From Cellvibrionaceae bacterium 1162T.S.0a.05 (GTDB lineage Bacteria > Pseudomonadota > Gammaproteobacteria > Pseudomonadales > Cellvibrionaceae), in assembly GCA_000964245.1 (NCBI GenBank), contig LANB01000001.1, forward strand, positions 599,501 through 663,500: a stretch of DNA of 64,000 nucleotides, read 5' to 3'. The notes beneath the pieces are model-generated. The model did no database searches. It was given only the letters and a program-made list of their open reading frames with translations, and was not told where the DNA came from. How positions within the stretch are numbered: position 1 is the first letter of the stretch; each line of letters opens with the position of its first letter. Positions 35,344 through 43,274 of the stretch are shown in pieces. Both the position numbers and the translations under genes were made by a program.

Positions 35344-38300
35344 TTACCAATCGGAATGGCTTCGCCTTCATTTTTAAGCTGAACGGTAGTGGTTTGACGC
35401 TGCTCATTTGGCATGCCGTAATGTGTATAGATATCGAGCGTCAAACTCAGGGGGCCGAAAAGCTCGACACTGTCATTTGAATATAAATTTACTTTGATTT
35501 CATAGTCGCCCTCAAGCGCAAAACGGCTGAGATATTCCTCGGGGCCAAAACCGTCCACAATATCAAAAGGCAAATAGCCGCCAGCAAGGCTATTGCGCTG
35601 GCGGTAATACACTTCCTGCCCGCTCGGTTCAACAACCCACAAATCCACATCGGCCACGCGAGAATTCCAGGTAATCACGATGCGCAATTCCAAAGGGAAA
35701 TGCTGTAATAAATCCGATTGCCATTCCGGGAGCGCAAGCGCTTCTGTTTTCAGGCCGGCAAGCAGGTGATTCAGCTCCATTAGCGCAACGACACGCAGCG
35801 GGTCTTCCAGCGCCCAAGGGCCCAGTATAGCCTTAAAGTAGTAGTCGATGGCTTTTTGATAGTGTGCCAGTTCAGCACTTTGTTGCGCTTTTTTATCCCA
35901 CACATTTGCCAAGTCACGAAAAGATGCGGGCTCCCAGGCATTTAATTCTTTCACATGCTCCAACACCGAAATGGCTTCATCTAGCGCCTCGAACTGGATC
36001 AGGTTGTAGGCAACCATGCGTTCCAGGCCGACATTCTCAGGAAAAGCTTCGAGTACGTTGGACAAGATGCGTAAGGCCAGTTCACGCTCCCCTTGTTGCT
36101 CAAAGAAGTGGGCCACATCCATAAAATACGTCGCTTGTTTTGCGTATTGTTGTTTTTGTTCGAGATACAATTGATAGCGGCTTTTTTTACCTTTTGGATC
36201 GCCGGCTTTTAGAACGTCGAGGTAGGGCTTGTCGGGAGACCAGGGGAGCAAGGTTGTCGTGGCCTGTGGCCCCGCAATCGAGGCTCGTATTCCGGAGACA
36301 CTCACCTCCTCCGCCACGGCGCCAATATCGTGTGCAACAATCGTATCCGGCGATGCGGGGGCCGACGATTCCTGAACACCTTGCGCTTGCTCTTTAGATT
36401 TTTGTTGCACTTCATTCAATGTGTTTTTAATTTCTTCAAGGTTCTTTCTCGTGGAATTCTCCCACCACTGACGCCGCTCGCCCCAGGCATTTTCTAAAAA
36501 TGCAACGATGGCGGCTTGCTCAGGAGGCCCCTCTTCTTCATCCAAAAAAACCTTACGCAGCGCTGAATATTTTTCAGCGCCTTTAAAATTTGGCGGCGGC
36601 TGAATGCCGTATTGTACGTAATCATCCAATTCTTCGAGGACCAGCAGTGACGTATAAGGCGTTACAAGGCTGTATTCCATACCTAATTTTTGAATTTCCG
36701 CTTCATTTTTTTTGAGTTCGCCGCTCAGGGCATTCAAGCGCAGGCGCAACCAATCAAAGCGAGCAATTTCTCCTTGTGCGCGCTGCTCAAAAGGGACAAC
36801 AGACAACATAACCCCATTCACTGAAAAAGCCAGCGTCCCCTCGGCCATATCGCTCAAATTTTCTGGTAAGCGCGCGGCAACGGTCACCGTAATTGTGTTA
36901 CCCGCCTCATACCAAAGTACTGTATCCACTTCTTTGGACTCGCCATTTACTCGCATTTCCAGATCTGGAATACGCGTGGCAATTAAACGGGCAATGCGAG
37001 ACGAGCCGGTTTCCTGAGCGTTAAAATACATACCCCCACTTATACGCGCACTTTGATATAACCAGGGCAGGTTTTTAGTTTGCGCAAAACTCACGGTGTA
37101 AAGGGGTGCGTCTATATTCATTGCATCCAATGAACCCATCGTGGAAATGCCATCGCTCAAAAGCAATGCGTAATCCGGGTTGTATGTTTTTACACGTTCC
37201 GCGGGCAAATCGAAGCGCGTGGCGCCGTCGTAGTCAACATTTTCAAGCAGGTCGATCAAGCCACTGTCTTTGCCATTTAGCAGGGTAAGCTCTTCTTCCT
37301 GTAACACGGTGTGCGCGAAAATAACCAATTGCACTTCCAGCTCAGCGACTTTCTGTTTTTTTATTTTGCTTATCCAGCTTTTAACAACACTCAGTTTTTG
37401 TTTGTGGTCATCTTTCGCTGAGGCTGACGCATCCCACAAAATACTGACGCGTTCAGGAGCGTCAAGGTTTTGTAGCATCGCGTCTTCGATATCCAGCTTC
37501 GCATAGGTATAGCGATAGCCATCCGCAGAGCGGGAAATCATCGCGGTCGATCCTTTCGCGGGAACAAAGCGTACCTCGAGGTCATCAAGCCCTTGAATCC
37601 TGTCGCGGTCAGCCAGTAAGGCTTCTGCGTAATAGAATCGTTGCCCGGTATTTGCCTCGTCCCAATCCCGGCGCGAAAAGGGTGATTTTTTTACCGTGGG
37701 CGGGAAACGCATACCATCGGCACTCATGGTGAGTGAATACGCGGCTTGACTGTCGTAGTCGCTGTAGGGGAAGCGATAGGTTAGTGCGCCTGTGAGCCCA
37801 CGGTCGAGGCTGTGAGAATAGCTCACACGAATTTTTCGGCGCCCCTTTTCCGGTACCGGATAAATTTCTGTACTGAATTGATTCCCTCGGGTGATTTCCG
37901 CCAACCCAGGATCGACCTTGCGATCTTCAATGGCCTCAAACGTTTCCCGTGCTTTCTCTTTTGGCACAGCAACGCCGGGAATCATTTGCTCACCAATATC
38001 GAGAGCGTAACCGACAACGAGGGCATCATCGGGTAACGGAATATTTATTTTTGCTTCCAGCTCTTCATCAAAATTATTTTTTATGGTGTAAAAGGCGTGC
38101 GTGATAACACGGTCGCCAAAGATCTCGACATTTAAGTCGAGTGCCTCAATGTCTAGCAGGCGTGATTCCGGATCTTGTGCAATCGCGGGATAGCTTCGTA
38201 AATTTCGCTCCCGGGTAAAATACTGTGGGCTCCCACCCCCAGTACTCAGTGCCAGGCTGCCCCCCTGGAAATCAATATCAAAACTTTCTTCGTCGTATTC

Positions 38301-38582
38301 CTCACCGATGTACAGTTTGGTTTCCTCGAGCCGATATTGCTTAACATAAGTGACAAGCTTATGCTCCTCCTCTCCCCCTTCGACAAACACCCTGTTGCCC
38401 GCTTCAAACTGCAGAAAATGTATGCCACTTACAGATGCATCACTCAATATGCGCCAGCGGCCATGTAATTTCGCTTCATCTGCAGCTCGCGTGTCTGCGA
38501 TAAGGGCAAAAAACCCTGCGAGCAGGCAAAGTGGTACAAGGATTGTGCGTGGAATGTCTTTTTTTATAAGCAATAAACTCAT
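35328..38582 (-). CDS. secreted VIT-VWA-TPR-DUF2135 protein
   Basis: ATG 38582 is preferred (GGGA 8 nt upstream, good signal peptide ending DTRA). The 1084-residue protein has a lipocalin-like N-terminal segment, a VIT domain (about 135-270: FGDRVITHAFYTIKNNFDEELEAKI is its first strand pair), a VWA domain starting near 385 with the metal-site motif DASAS, a coiled/linker region, TPR-like helices (about 800-950) and a C-terminal DUF2135 domain (WNSRVADVDLWVVEPSGQEV). VIT-VWA proteins bind ligands at cell surfaces and occur with vault or sortase-like systems. It lies upstream of the ECF sigma pair on the same strand. Function is unknown. Confidence 0.85.
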   Translation of the reverse strand: MSLLLIKKDIPRTILVPLCLLAGFFALIADTRAADEAKLHGRWRILSDASVSGIHFLQFEAGNRVFVEGGEEEHKLVTYVKQYRLEETKLYIGEEYDEESFDIDFQGGSLALSTGGGSPQYFTRERNLRSYPAIAQDPESRLLDIEALDLNVEIFGDRVITHAFYTIKNNFDEELEAKINIPLPDDALVVGYALDIGEQMIPGVAVPKEKARETFEAIEDRKVDPGLAEITRGNQFSTEIYPVPEKGRRKIRVSYSHSLDRGLTGALTYRFPYSDYDSQAAYSLTMSADGMRFPPTVKKSPFSRRDWDEANTGQRFYYAEALLADRDRIQGLDDLEVRFVPAKGSTAMISRSADGYRYTYAKLDIEDAMLQNLDAPERVSILWDASASAKDDHKQKLSVVKSWISKIKKQKVAELEVQLVIFAHTVLQEEELTLLNGKDSGLIDLLENVDYDGATRFDLPAERVKTYNPDYALLLSDGISTMGSLDAMNIDAPLYTVSFAQTKNLPWLYQSARISGGMYFNAQETGSSRIARLIATRIPDLEMRVNGESKEVDTVLWYEAGNTITVTVAARLPENLSDMAEGTLAFSVNGVMLSVVPFEQRAQGEIARFDWLRLRLNALSGELKKNEAEIQKLGMEYSLVTPYTSLLVLEELDDYVQYGIQPPPNFKGAEKYSALRKVFLDEEEGPPEQAAIVAFLENAWGERRQWWENSTRKNLEEIKNTLNEVQQKSKEQAQGVQESSAPASPDTIVAHDIGAVAEEVSVSGIRASIAGPQATTTLLPWSPDKPYLDVLKAGDPKGKKSRYQLYLEQKQQYAKQATYFMDVAHFFEQQGERELALRILSNVLEAFPENVGLERMVAYNLIQFEALDEAISVLEHVKELNAWEPASFRDLANVWDKKAQQSAELAHYQKAIDYYFKAILGPWALEDPLRVVALMELNHLLAGLKTEALALPEWQSDLLQHFPLELRIVITWNSRVADVDLWVVEPSGQEVYYRQRNSLAGGYLPFDIVDGFGPEEYLSRFALEGDYEIKVNLYSNDSVELFGPLSLTLDIYTHYGMPNEQRQTTTVQLKNEGEAIPIGNVTWQ

Positions 38583-38805
38583 TCTGATTGTCCCAATGGT
38601 GAGCAAGCTCCCGCTATTATAAGGTGGCCCAGGAGGTCACATAAGTGGACACAGCACACTTTGCCACTTATGCTTTTTTGATAGACAGACTTACGGTTGT
38701 GAAATACGGCTTATCGGTTGAAAGAATCCGGGATCTCTAGCGACCAAGTGTTAATACAAGACCAGGTTCTATTTACAAACACGAAGATTCAAGGCACAGA
38801 GTTTC

Positions 38806-39810
38806 ATGAAAAAAATACCTGACATCAAAGAAAATGACGTAACCCCGGAAGCGGTATACAAGCAACGTCGGCAACTTCTTGCAGGCATGGGCTTTGGGCT
38901 GGCGGGAGCAAGCCTGCCGCTGAGTGGTCACGCCGGGGTTTTCGATGGCCTTTTCGGTAAAGACGAAACAGCCAGTACGCAAGCTCCACGAAAGCCGCTA
39001 GAGTACAAACAAGACAAGAGCAGGCATGGATTAAGCCTGACGCCGGAAAACAAGGTACTCAGCCACAATAACTTTTACGAATTCGGCACGGCTAAAACAG
39101 ACCCTCAGCAAAATGCCCAGGGCCTAAAATTGGAGCCCTGGACAGTTGAGGTGGGAGGCGAGGTTAACAAACCCGGGACTGTCGACGTATCGGAGCTGCT
39201 GCAATCCGCCACACTCGTTGAGCGTATTTACCGCATGCGCTGTGTCGAGGCCTGGTCCATGGTTATTCCCTGGGTTGGGATTGAGTTAGGTGCCTTTCTC
39301 AAGCAGTTTGAACCCACCAGTAAAGCCAAATATGTCGCCTTTCAAACCCTCTATGACCCGGAGCAAATGCCCGGTCAGCGTTCACGCTTTGTCGGCGGCG
39401 GCATCAATTACCCTTATGTTGAGGGCTTGCGGATTGATGAAGCCATGCACCCTTTAAGCCTTCTCGCCGTTGGTTTGTATGGAAAAACGCTGGCACCACA
39501 GAATGGTGCCCCCCTGCGCCTCGTTGTCCCCTGGAAATATGGATTCAAAGGCATCAAGTCCATCGTCAAAATCAGTCTGGTAGAAAAACAACCGCCTGCG
39601 ACCTGGAACCTGCTCGCACCGCAGGAATACGGGTTTTATGCGAACGTTAATCCTGCTGTTGACCATCCGCGCTGGTCTCAAGCGAGCGAACGCATCATCG
39701 ACAATAGCAGTGTGTTTGAAGCAAAACGCAAGGCCACGCTTCCCTTTAATGGTTATGCCGACCAAGTGGCCGAACTCTACAGCGGAATGGATTTGAAAAA
39801 ATATTATTAA
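38806..39810 (+). CDS. msrP: protein-methionine-sulfoxide reductase catalytic subunit MsrP
   Basis: This 334-residue YedY-family periplasmic molybdoenzyme repairs oxidised methionine in envelope proteins. A Tat signal with QRRQLLAG (Arg21-Arg22) directs folded export. Cys146 in YRMRCVEAW is the molybdenum ligand of the sulfite-oxidase fold; other landmarks are [11 protein letters not shown] and [12 protein letters not shown]. It is followed 8 bp later by msrQ, its membrane electron donor, as in E. coli. In E. coli the pair responds to hypochlorous acid; no regulator is seen here. Confidence 0.95.
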   Translation: MKKIPDIKENDVTPEAVYKQRRQLLAGMGFGLAGASLPLSGHAGVFDGLFGKDETASTQAPRKPLEYKQDKSRHGLSLTPENKVLSHNNFYEFGTAKTDPQQNAQGLKLEPWTVEVGGEVNKPGTVDVSELLQSATLVERIYRMRCVEAWSMVIPWVGIELGAFLKQFEPTSKAKYVAFQTLYDPEQMPGQRSRFVGGGINYPYVEGLRIDEAMHPLSLLAVGLYGKTLAPQNGAPLRLVVPWKYGFKGIKSIVKISLVEKQPPATWNLLAPQEYGFYANVNPAVDHPRWSQASERIIDNSSVFEAKRKATLPFNGYADQVAELYSGMDLKKYY

Positions 39811-39818
39811 ATACACTC

Positions 39819-40412
39819 ATGCCTAAGCGACTATTTTTCCTGTTGCACATTCTCGTGCATGTAATACCAGCATTTTTTATATTCTTGCTCTACCAGGCAG
39901 CAATAAATGGCAAGCTCGGCGGAGAACCCGTTGAAGCGATCATCCACTTTCTGGGTATCGGTGCACTGCGACTTTTACTCCTCACTCTGGTGATCAGTCC
40001 GCTCGCCAGACTTCGCGGTTTTGGCCCCTTAAACCGGTTACGTCGCCCCCTGGGTTTGTGGTGTTTCACTTGGGCCGCATTGCATTTCATCGCCTGGCTC
40101 TGGCTTGATCTGGCGCTTGACTGGGCATTAATCGGCGGGGAACTGGTTAAGCGAACCTACATCGTTGTAGGCTTTTTGTGTTTAATTATTTTATTTGCCC
40201 TGGCACTGACCTCACTGCCCGCATTGATGCGACGCTTGGGCAAAAAATGGAAGCGCTTACACGCATGGATTTATCCGGCAAGTTTATTGGCTTGCCTGCA
40301 TTTTTGGTGGTCTTTGAAAAGTGGGTGGATAGAACCGGCGATTTATTTAGCCCTGTTCTGTTTTCTGCTTGCCTTGCGCAAGAAAAAACTCGCTAACGCT
40401 TTGCCCTGGTAG
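39819..40412 (+). CDS. msrQ: heme-binding membrane subunit MsrQ
   Basis: This 197-residue YedZ-family protein has six membrane spans and the ferric-reductase-like transmembrane core: LVISPLARLRGFG, RRPLGLWCFTWAALHF with a heme-ligand His, and WKRLHAWIYPASLLACLHFWW with two more His. It delivers electrons from the respiratory chain to MsrP. It is translated 8 bp after msrP. Downstream there are no further genes on this strand for 22 kb. Confidence 0.94.
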   Translation: MPKRLFFLLHILVHVIPAFFIFLLYQAAINGKLGGEPVEAIIHFLGIGALRLLLLTLVISPLARLRGFGPLNRLRRPLGLWCFTWAALHFIAWLWLDLALDWALIGGELVKRTYIVVGFLCLIILFALALTSLPALMRRLGKKWKRLHAWIYPASLLACLHFWWSLKSGWIEPAIYLALFCFLLALRKKKLANALPW

Positions 40413-40656
40413 CACCCGACCTAATCAATCTTACTCGACTTCACACCTGCTCACTCGACTAGACACCTGTTTACTCCATTAGACACCTGGAGACATCTAA
40501 CGAACATACCGGTCTGCCAAAAAAAGAAACGCATCCTTGCGTATAAACGACCGTATAGGAGGCAATGAGTTTATCCTTGGTCACCCATCGCCGGTCAGGG
40601 CAGCAGCTAAATTCGTTGTCTTCGCGTTGTTGTTAAACGGTTGATATAGTTCGCTA
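40413..40656. other. gap after msrQ with 20-bp tandem repeats
   Basis: Three 20-bp units, ACTCGACTTCACACCTGCTC and two diverged copies, occupy 40433-40492. The rest holds no supported gene; a plus-strand 23-codon ORF at 40565 has AGGAGG too close to its ATG. Confidence 0.6.
40433..40492. repeat. 20-bp tandem repeat, three copies
   Basis: Units share ACTC.A.T...ACACCTG; each is exactly 20 bp and they lie directly behind msrQ. Confidence 0.75.
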
Positions 40657-40794
40657 CTAGTTATTACTAGGAACGGCAATTTTTTCCAGTTCGTCTTCGA
40701 ATTCCATCGTTCTTCCTCTCTTTTACTTGGGGAGCTATTTACTTAAAAGCCTTTACTCAAAATAAGGTGTTCTAAATACCTTGCTCAAAGTAAA

Positions 40795-40822
40795 AGCCCC
40801 GATTACTTTCGCAACCGGGGCT
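40795..40822 (-). terminator. rho-independent terminator of the tautomerase-like operon
   Basis: On the minus strand AGCCCCG pairs with CGGGGCT over a 14-nt loop and is followed by TTTTA. It lies 48 bp downstream of the 33-codon ORF. Confidence 0.75.
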
Positions 40823-40869
40823 CATTTTCCTCCGGTTGCCTACAGCCATCCGGAAGGGATAACTGCAAC

Positions 40870-40971
40870 TTAGTTCGTGATACCTACGACTTTGCCCAAA
40901 CAGACGCCAATCAGGTTAATGCCATTTAAGCAAAGCATCGCTGAACCGTAGATGAATGTGGGTTGGGCCAT
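40870..40971 (-). CDS. 33-residue hydrophobic small protein candidate
   Basis: An ATG lies two bases after the tautomerase-like stop, behind GAGGTG, which is the end of that gene. The frame encodes MAQPTFIYGSAMLCLNG followed by INLIGVCLGKVVGITN and stops at TAA, 48 bp before a terminator. It contains two cysteines and is mildly hydrophobic, enough for a short membrane helix. Tight spacing, ribosome-binding site and terminator all support translation, but chance cannot be excluded. No family is recognised. Confidence 0.5.
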   Translation of the reverse strand: MAQPTFIYGSAMLCLNGINLIGVCLGKVVGITN

Positions 40972-40973
40972 AT

Positions 40974-41357
40974 TTACACCTCTACCTTGTAGTTAAGTTT
41001 TGCCTCATCACCACAGAGGCCTCGAAATCCCCAGCAGTAAGCGGGCTGTTCTTTCAAAATAATTTCCAGATCGACAGAACGAATTCCTGCTTTTTCCTCG
41101 ACCTGCTTAAACAAGTTCCGAATCAGGCTCTTTAACGTTTCCTTTTGTCGCCCTTCCATCAAATTCACTTCTATCAGAGTGTACGCTTCGCTGCGCCCTT
41201 CGGGATAAAACAAGTCACCCTCTTCCATTAACACGAAACGATGCGAACGCTTATTTAATGGAAAGCTCAAGCTCTCGTGCATACACTGGTTAATAACATT
41301 CGAGAGCAAAGCGCGCTTTTCCTGTAACTGACTTCTTAATCCGTAAATAACAATCAT
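40974..41357 (-). CDS. tautomerase-superfamily-like protein without N-terminal proline
   Basis: The 127-residue protein has the layout of Tautomerase_2-type proteins: a beta strand (IVIYGLRS), a helix (LQEKRALLSNVINQCMHESL), a block EEGDLFYPEGRSEAYTLIEVNL matching the family's 'DPGDLFYD ... FVLIQI' region, then MEGRQKETLKSLIRNLFKQV and WGFRG near the end. Active tautomerases use proline at position 2 as the catalytic base; here residue 2 is isoleucine. It is therefore either inactive in that chemistry or a divergent member. The ATG overlaps the upstream frame by 4 nt (ATGA). The neighbours are unknown small ORFs. Confidence 0.65.
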   Translation of the reverse strand: MIVIYGLRSQLQEKRALLSNVINQCMHESLSFPLNKRSHRFVLMEEGDLFYPEGRSEAYTLIEVNLMEGRQKETLKSLIRNLFKQVEEKAGIRSVDLEIILKEQPAYCWGFRGLCGDEAKLNYKVEV

Positions 41358-41584
41358 ACTTCTCTAAATTTTTTCATTCGCATTTTCAATTTTTCACCCG
41401 CATTTCTTTCTTGCCGGGCCTGCTTGCTTTTAAGCTTGGCCAATACAGAAGCTTTTTTCAAGCCCTTTAATTGCCCCTTGTTTTTCCAGTTTTTATTTTG
41501 GTTATAAGAGAAATTTTTATTACAGGTGCGAGCAGGCCTTGCAATCAATTCAGCAAAATTCAATTCGGCCTTTAGCGGAGCCAT
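41354..41584 (-). CDS. hypothetical basic protein (76 aa)
   Basis: ATG 41584 is used; a TTG at 41596 gives 80 residues. The product is very Lys/Arg-rich with a central Asn-rich stretch (NKNFSYNQNKNWKNKG) and helical C-terminus. It overlaps the tautomerase-like gene by 4 nt, which is the main reason to regard it as coding. No signal, domain or known relative. The base composition is AT-rich like the surrounding 40.4-43.1 kb, unlike the flanking housekeeping genes. Confidence 0.45.
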   Translation of the reverse strand: MAPLKAELNFAELIARPARTCNKNFSYNQNKNWKNKGQLKGLKKASVLAKLKSKQARQERNAGEKLKMRMKKFREV

Positions 41585-41706
41585 TTCCAACTTCAAAGGA
41601 AATACTCTTGTGATTACTTCTTACCTGCATCTTTATAAAAAATTAATCTTAATTTATCTCCAAATATATAATCTCTAATATGCAATTACTTTCGCCTAAA
41701 ACGAAA

Positions 41707-41736
41707 AAACCCGGAAGACTTTTGCCTTCCGGGTTT
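41707..41736. terminator. bidirectional rho-independent terminator
   Basis: AAACCCGGAAG pairs with CTTCCGGGTTT over an 8-nt loop, with A-rich and T-rich flanks. It could end the small ORF at 41793. Confidence 0.8.
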
Positions 41737-41792
41737 CTATTCGCTTGTCTGGAAGGCTTTTTCTTACCTGCCAGACTAAATTTCTTTCTAAT

Positions 41793-41939
41793 CTACCAGG
41801 TCAATTTGCGCAATGTCACCATAATGGTCTTATACACTGGACGCCATACAATGACTACGCCGAAGGACGCACACACCAAGGCCGCCGCCGTGCCGTGCAC
41901 GTTGCCGATGGTCTTGCTTTGTGTATTTAGCGTCAACAT
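41793..41939 (-). CDS. 48-residue small ORF candidate
   Basis: ATG at 41939 has GGAAG about 9 nt upstream. It encodes MLTLNTQSKTIGNVHG, a short hydrophobic stretch and a basic Arg/Lys end, and stops 57 bp before a strong terminator. Evidence is only position and a fair ribosome-binding site. Confidence 0.25.
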   Translation of the reverse strand: MLTLNTQSKTIGNVHGTAAALVCASFGVVIVWRPVYKTIMVTLRKLTW

Positions 41940-42098
41940 TGTGATTTCGCTTCCAAATTTGATTCCAATGTCGGGGATTCTAACCTGATACTTTTGGATT
42001 TAAAACCCTGAATTTGTGAAAATCTGTTTAAACTATAGTATAGGTGTCGAGTTTTTCACATTTATCGTTTTTTCATTCAATAAGCAAGGTAGTCGCAA

Positions 42099-42212
42099 GA
42101 TCGCTAATCACAAGGTAGCGCTTGGTGAAAACACATAAATACGTCCCTGTAGTTCCGTCGCCTCATCCCTGATGCGACGGTTTCACCAAGCGCTACCTTG
42201 CACTTAGCGATC
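42099..42212. repeat. 114-bp hairpin repeat, copy 1
   Basis: GATCGCTAA and TTAGCGATC mark the ends of a long stem-loop. A second stem (CCGTCGC/GCGACGG, 42155-42161 and 42174-42180) lies inside. Compared with copy 2 read in the opposite sense, loops and bulges are conserved and stem bases change in compensating pairs. Confidence 0.9.
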
Positions 42213-42326
42213 GAAGAAGTTCATATTCTTTTCAACCAATTGCATGTAGAACAAAGAAAAGAACGTGACATAACCTACTCAAAGACCATAAGCCAATTTA
42301 GATCTGAAAAGAAGAATGGGTAGAAT

Positions 42327-42440
42327 GATCGTCAAGTGCAAGGTGGTGGCTGGCGAAACCCTCACTTCAGGGATGAAGTGAGGGAACTACAGGGAGGTAT
42401 TTATGTGTTTTCGCCAGCCACCACCTTGTGATTGACGATC
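42327..42440. repeat. 114-bp hairpin repeat, copy 2 (opposite orientation)
   Basis: Ends GATCGTCAA and TTGACGATC. Inner stem CCCTCACTTC/GAAGTGAGGG (42359-42368 and 42375-42384). The shared unpaired parts are AGGGATGA, GAACTACAGGGA and TATTTATGTG. Confidence 0.9.
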
Positions 42441-42478
42441 TCGCGAACCCCTCTCTTAGAGGTTGATACGCAATAGTA

Positions 42479-43069
42479 TTAGTATAGTAATACGGGTATT
42501 GCTTCTGACTCACAATAATCGGATTGCGTATCGCAAATCTGCATTACGAAGTATAGCGTCTCAGGAATATCGTAAACCATATCGGCGACATCCAGAGGGT
42601 CGAAAGTCGAATTAATATCTTCATACGCAGGGTAAGCCACATCACACATTAAAGTAAAATCAGGATTGTACTGACAATATTGATACCCATCCGCGTTACA
42701 ACTTAAACCCAAGCCACAAAGCTCTGCATCAATTAACCGGCTGCCCTGCACATCGGGAATATCGTTAATACGGTATTCGACAATGTAGTCTCGCACAGCA
42801 TCCACACTCCAATAAACTTCAAAAATTCCCTCATCGATATAAGGGTCCAGCTCAGGAATGTAATCAACATAGTTACCAGAATCGATACCCAGGCTATCGA
42901 CCATCTCAAAACCCAGGAACCATGGATAAAAATCCGATTCAACCGGCGCGGGTTCAGGTTCGTGGTGGTGTGTGTCTTCGACGTAGGCCTGCGCGCGGAT
43001 TCCGCCTCGACAACCGGCAGCGAATATGACGGCGATTAGAATGACAAAAATTACGATGCCTCTGCCCAT
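42479..43069 (-). CDS. predicted acidic lipoprotein, unknown function
   Basis: ATG 43069 is chosen because GGAGAGGG precedes it; an ATG at 43093 does not. The 196 residues start with a lipoprotein signal and lipobox IFAAGC, then a His/Glu/Pro segment (HHHEPEPAP) that could bind metal. The mature domain is acidic, rich in Asp, Tyr and Pro, with six further cysteines including CGLGLSC, CQYNPDFTLMC and CDTQSDYC, which may form disulfides. No family recognised. It stands alone in the AT-rich island. Confidence 0.6.
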   Translation of the reverse strand: MGRGIVIFVILIAVIFAAGCRGGIRAQAYVEDTHHHEPEPAPVESDFYPWFLGFEMVDSLGIDSGNYVDYIPELDPYIDEGIFEVYWSVDAVRDYIVEYRINDIPDVQGSRLIDAELCGLGLSCNADGYQYCQYNPDFTLMCDVAYPAYEDINSTFDPLDVADMVYDIPETLYFVMQICDTQSDYCESEAIPVLLY

Positions 43070-43232
43070 TTGCCCTCTCCTCAAACTTTTCATTTAACGA
43101 GCTTTTATTTTGGCCCGAATAAACTGAACTAAAACTGAAGGCAGGAAAATTTCGGTTTAAAAGGTGGGATTTGCATTTGACTCTGAACTGAAACTGAATA
43201 TACGGGCAATTCTATGTCAAGGCGCAGGGGAA

Positions 43233-43265
43233 TACAGCTTCACGCCGATCCGGTGTGAAGCTGTA
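43233..43265. other. stem-loop between lipoprotein and hydrolase genes
   Basis: TACAGCTTCAC pairs with GTGAAGCTGTA around an inner CCG/CGG pairing. It lies 10 bp after the stop of the hydrolase gene. Neither side has a T-run, so it may stabilise the 3' end rather than terminate. Confidence 0.5.
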
Positions 43266-43274
43266 GCGGGACGC

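Larger units (their letters stand above)
41940..42478. other. gene-free AT-rich stretch carrying the hairpin pair
   Basis: Apart from the two 114-bp hairpin repeats there is no supported coding region. The 114 bp between the copies is AT-rich with no motif that I can name. Confidence 0.55.

Noticed and set aside
40565-40636. 23-codon plus-strand frame after AGGAGG
   Set aside because: The spacing to ATG is only 2 nt and the composition is low-complexity Ser/Arg; probably chance.
40765-40818. 17-codon minus-strand frame with GGAGG
   Set aside because: The terminator stem-loop lies inside it.
41680-41988. 102-codon plus-strand frame
   Set aside because: It runs through a perfect rho-independent terminator at 41707-41736, so it is not a plausible gene.
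43233-43265. Stem-loop after the metallo-hydrolase gene as a terminator
   Set aside because: There is no T-run on either strand; it is listed only as a stem-loop.
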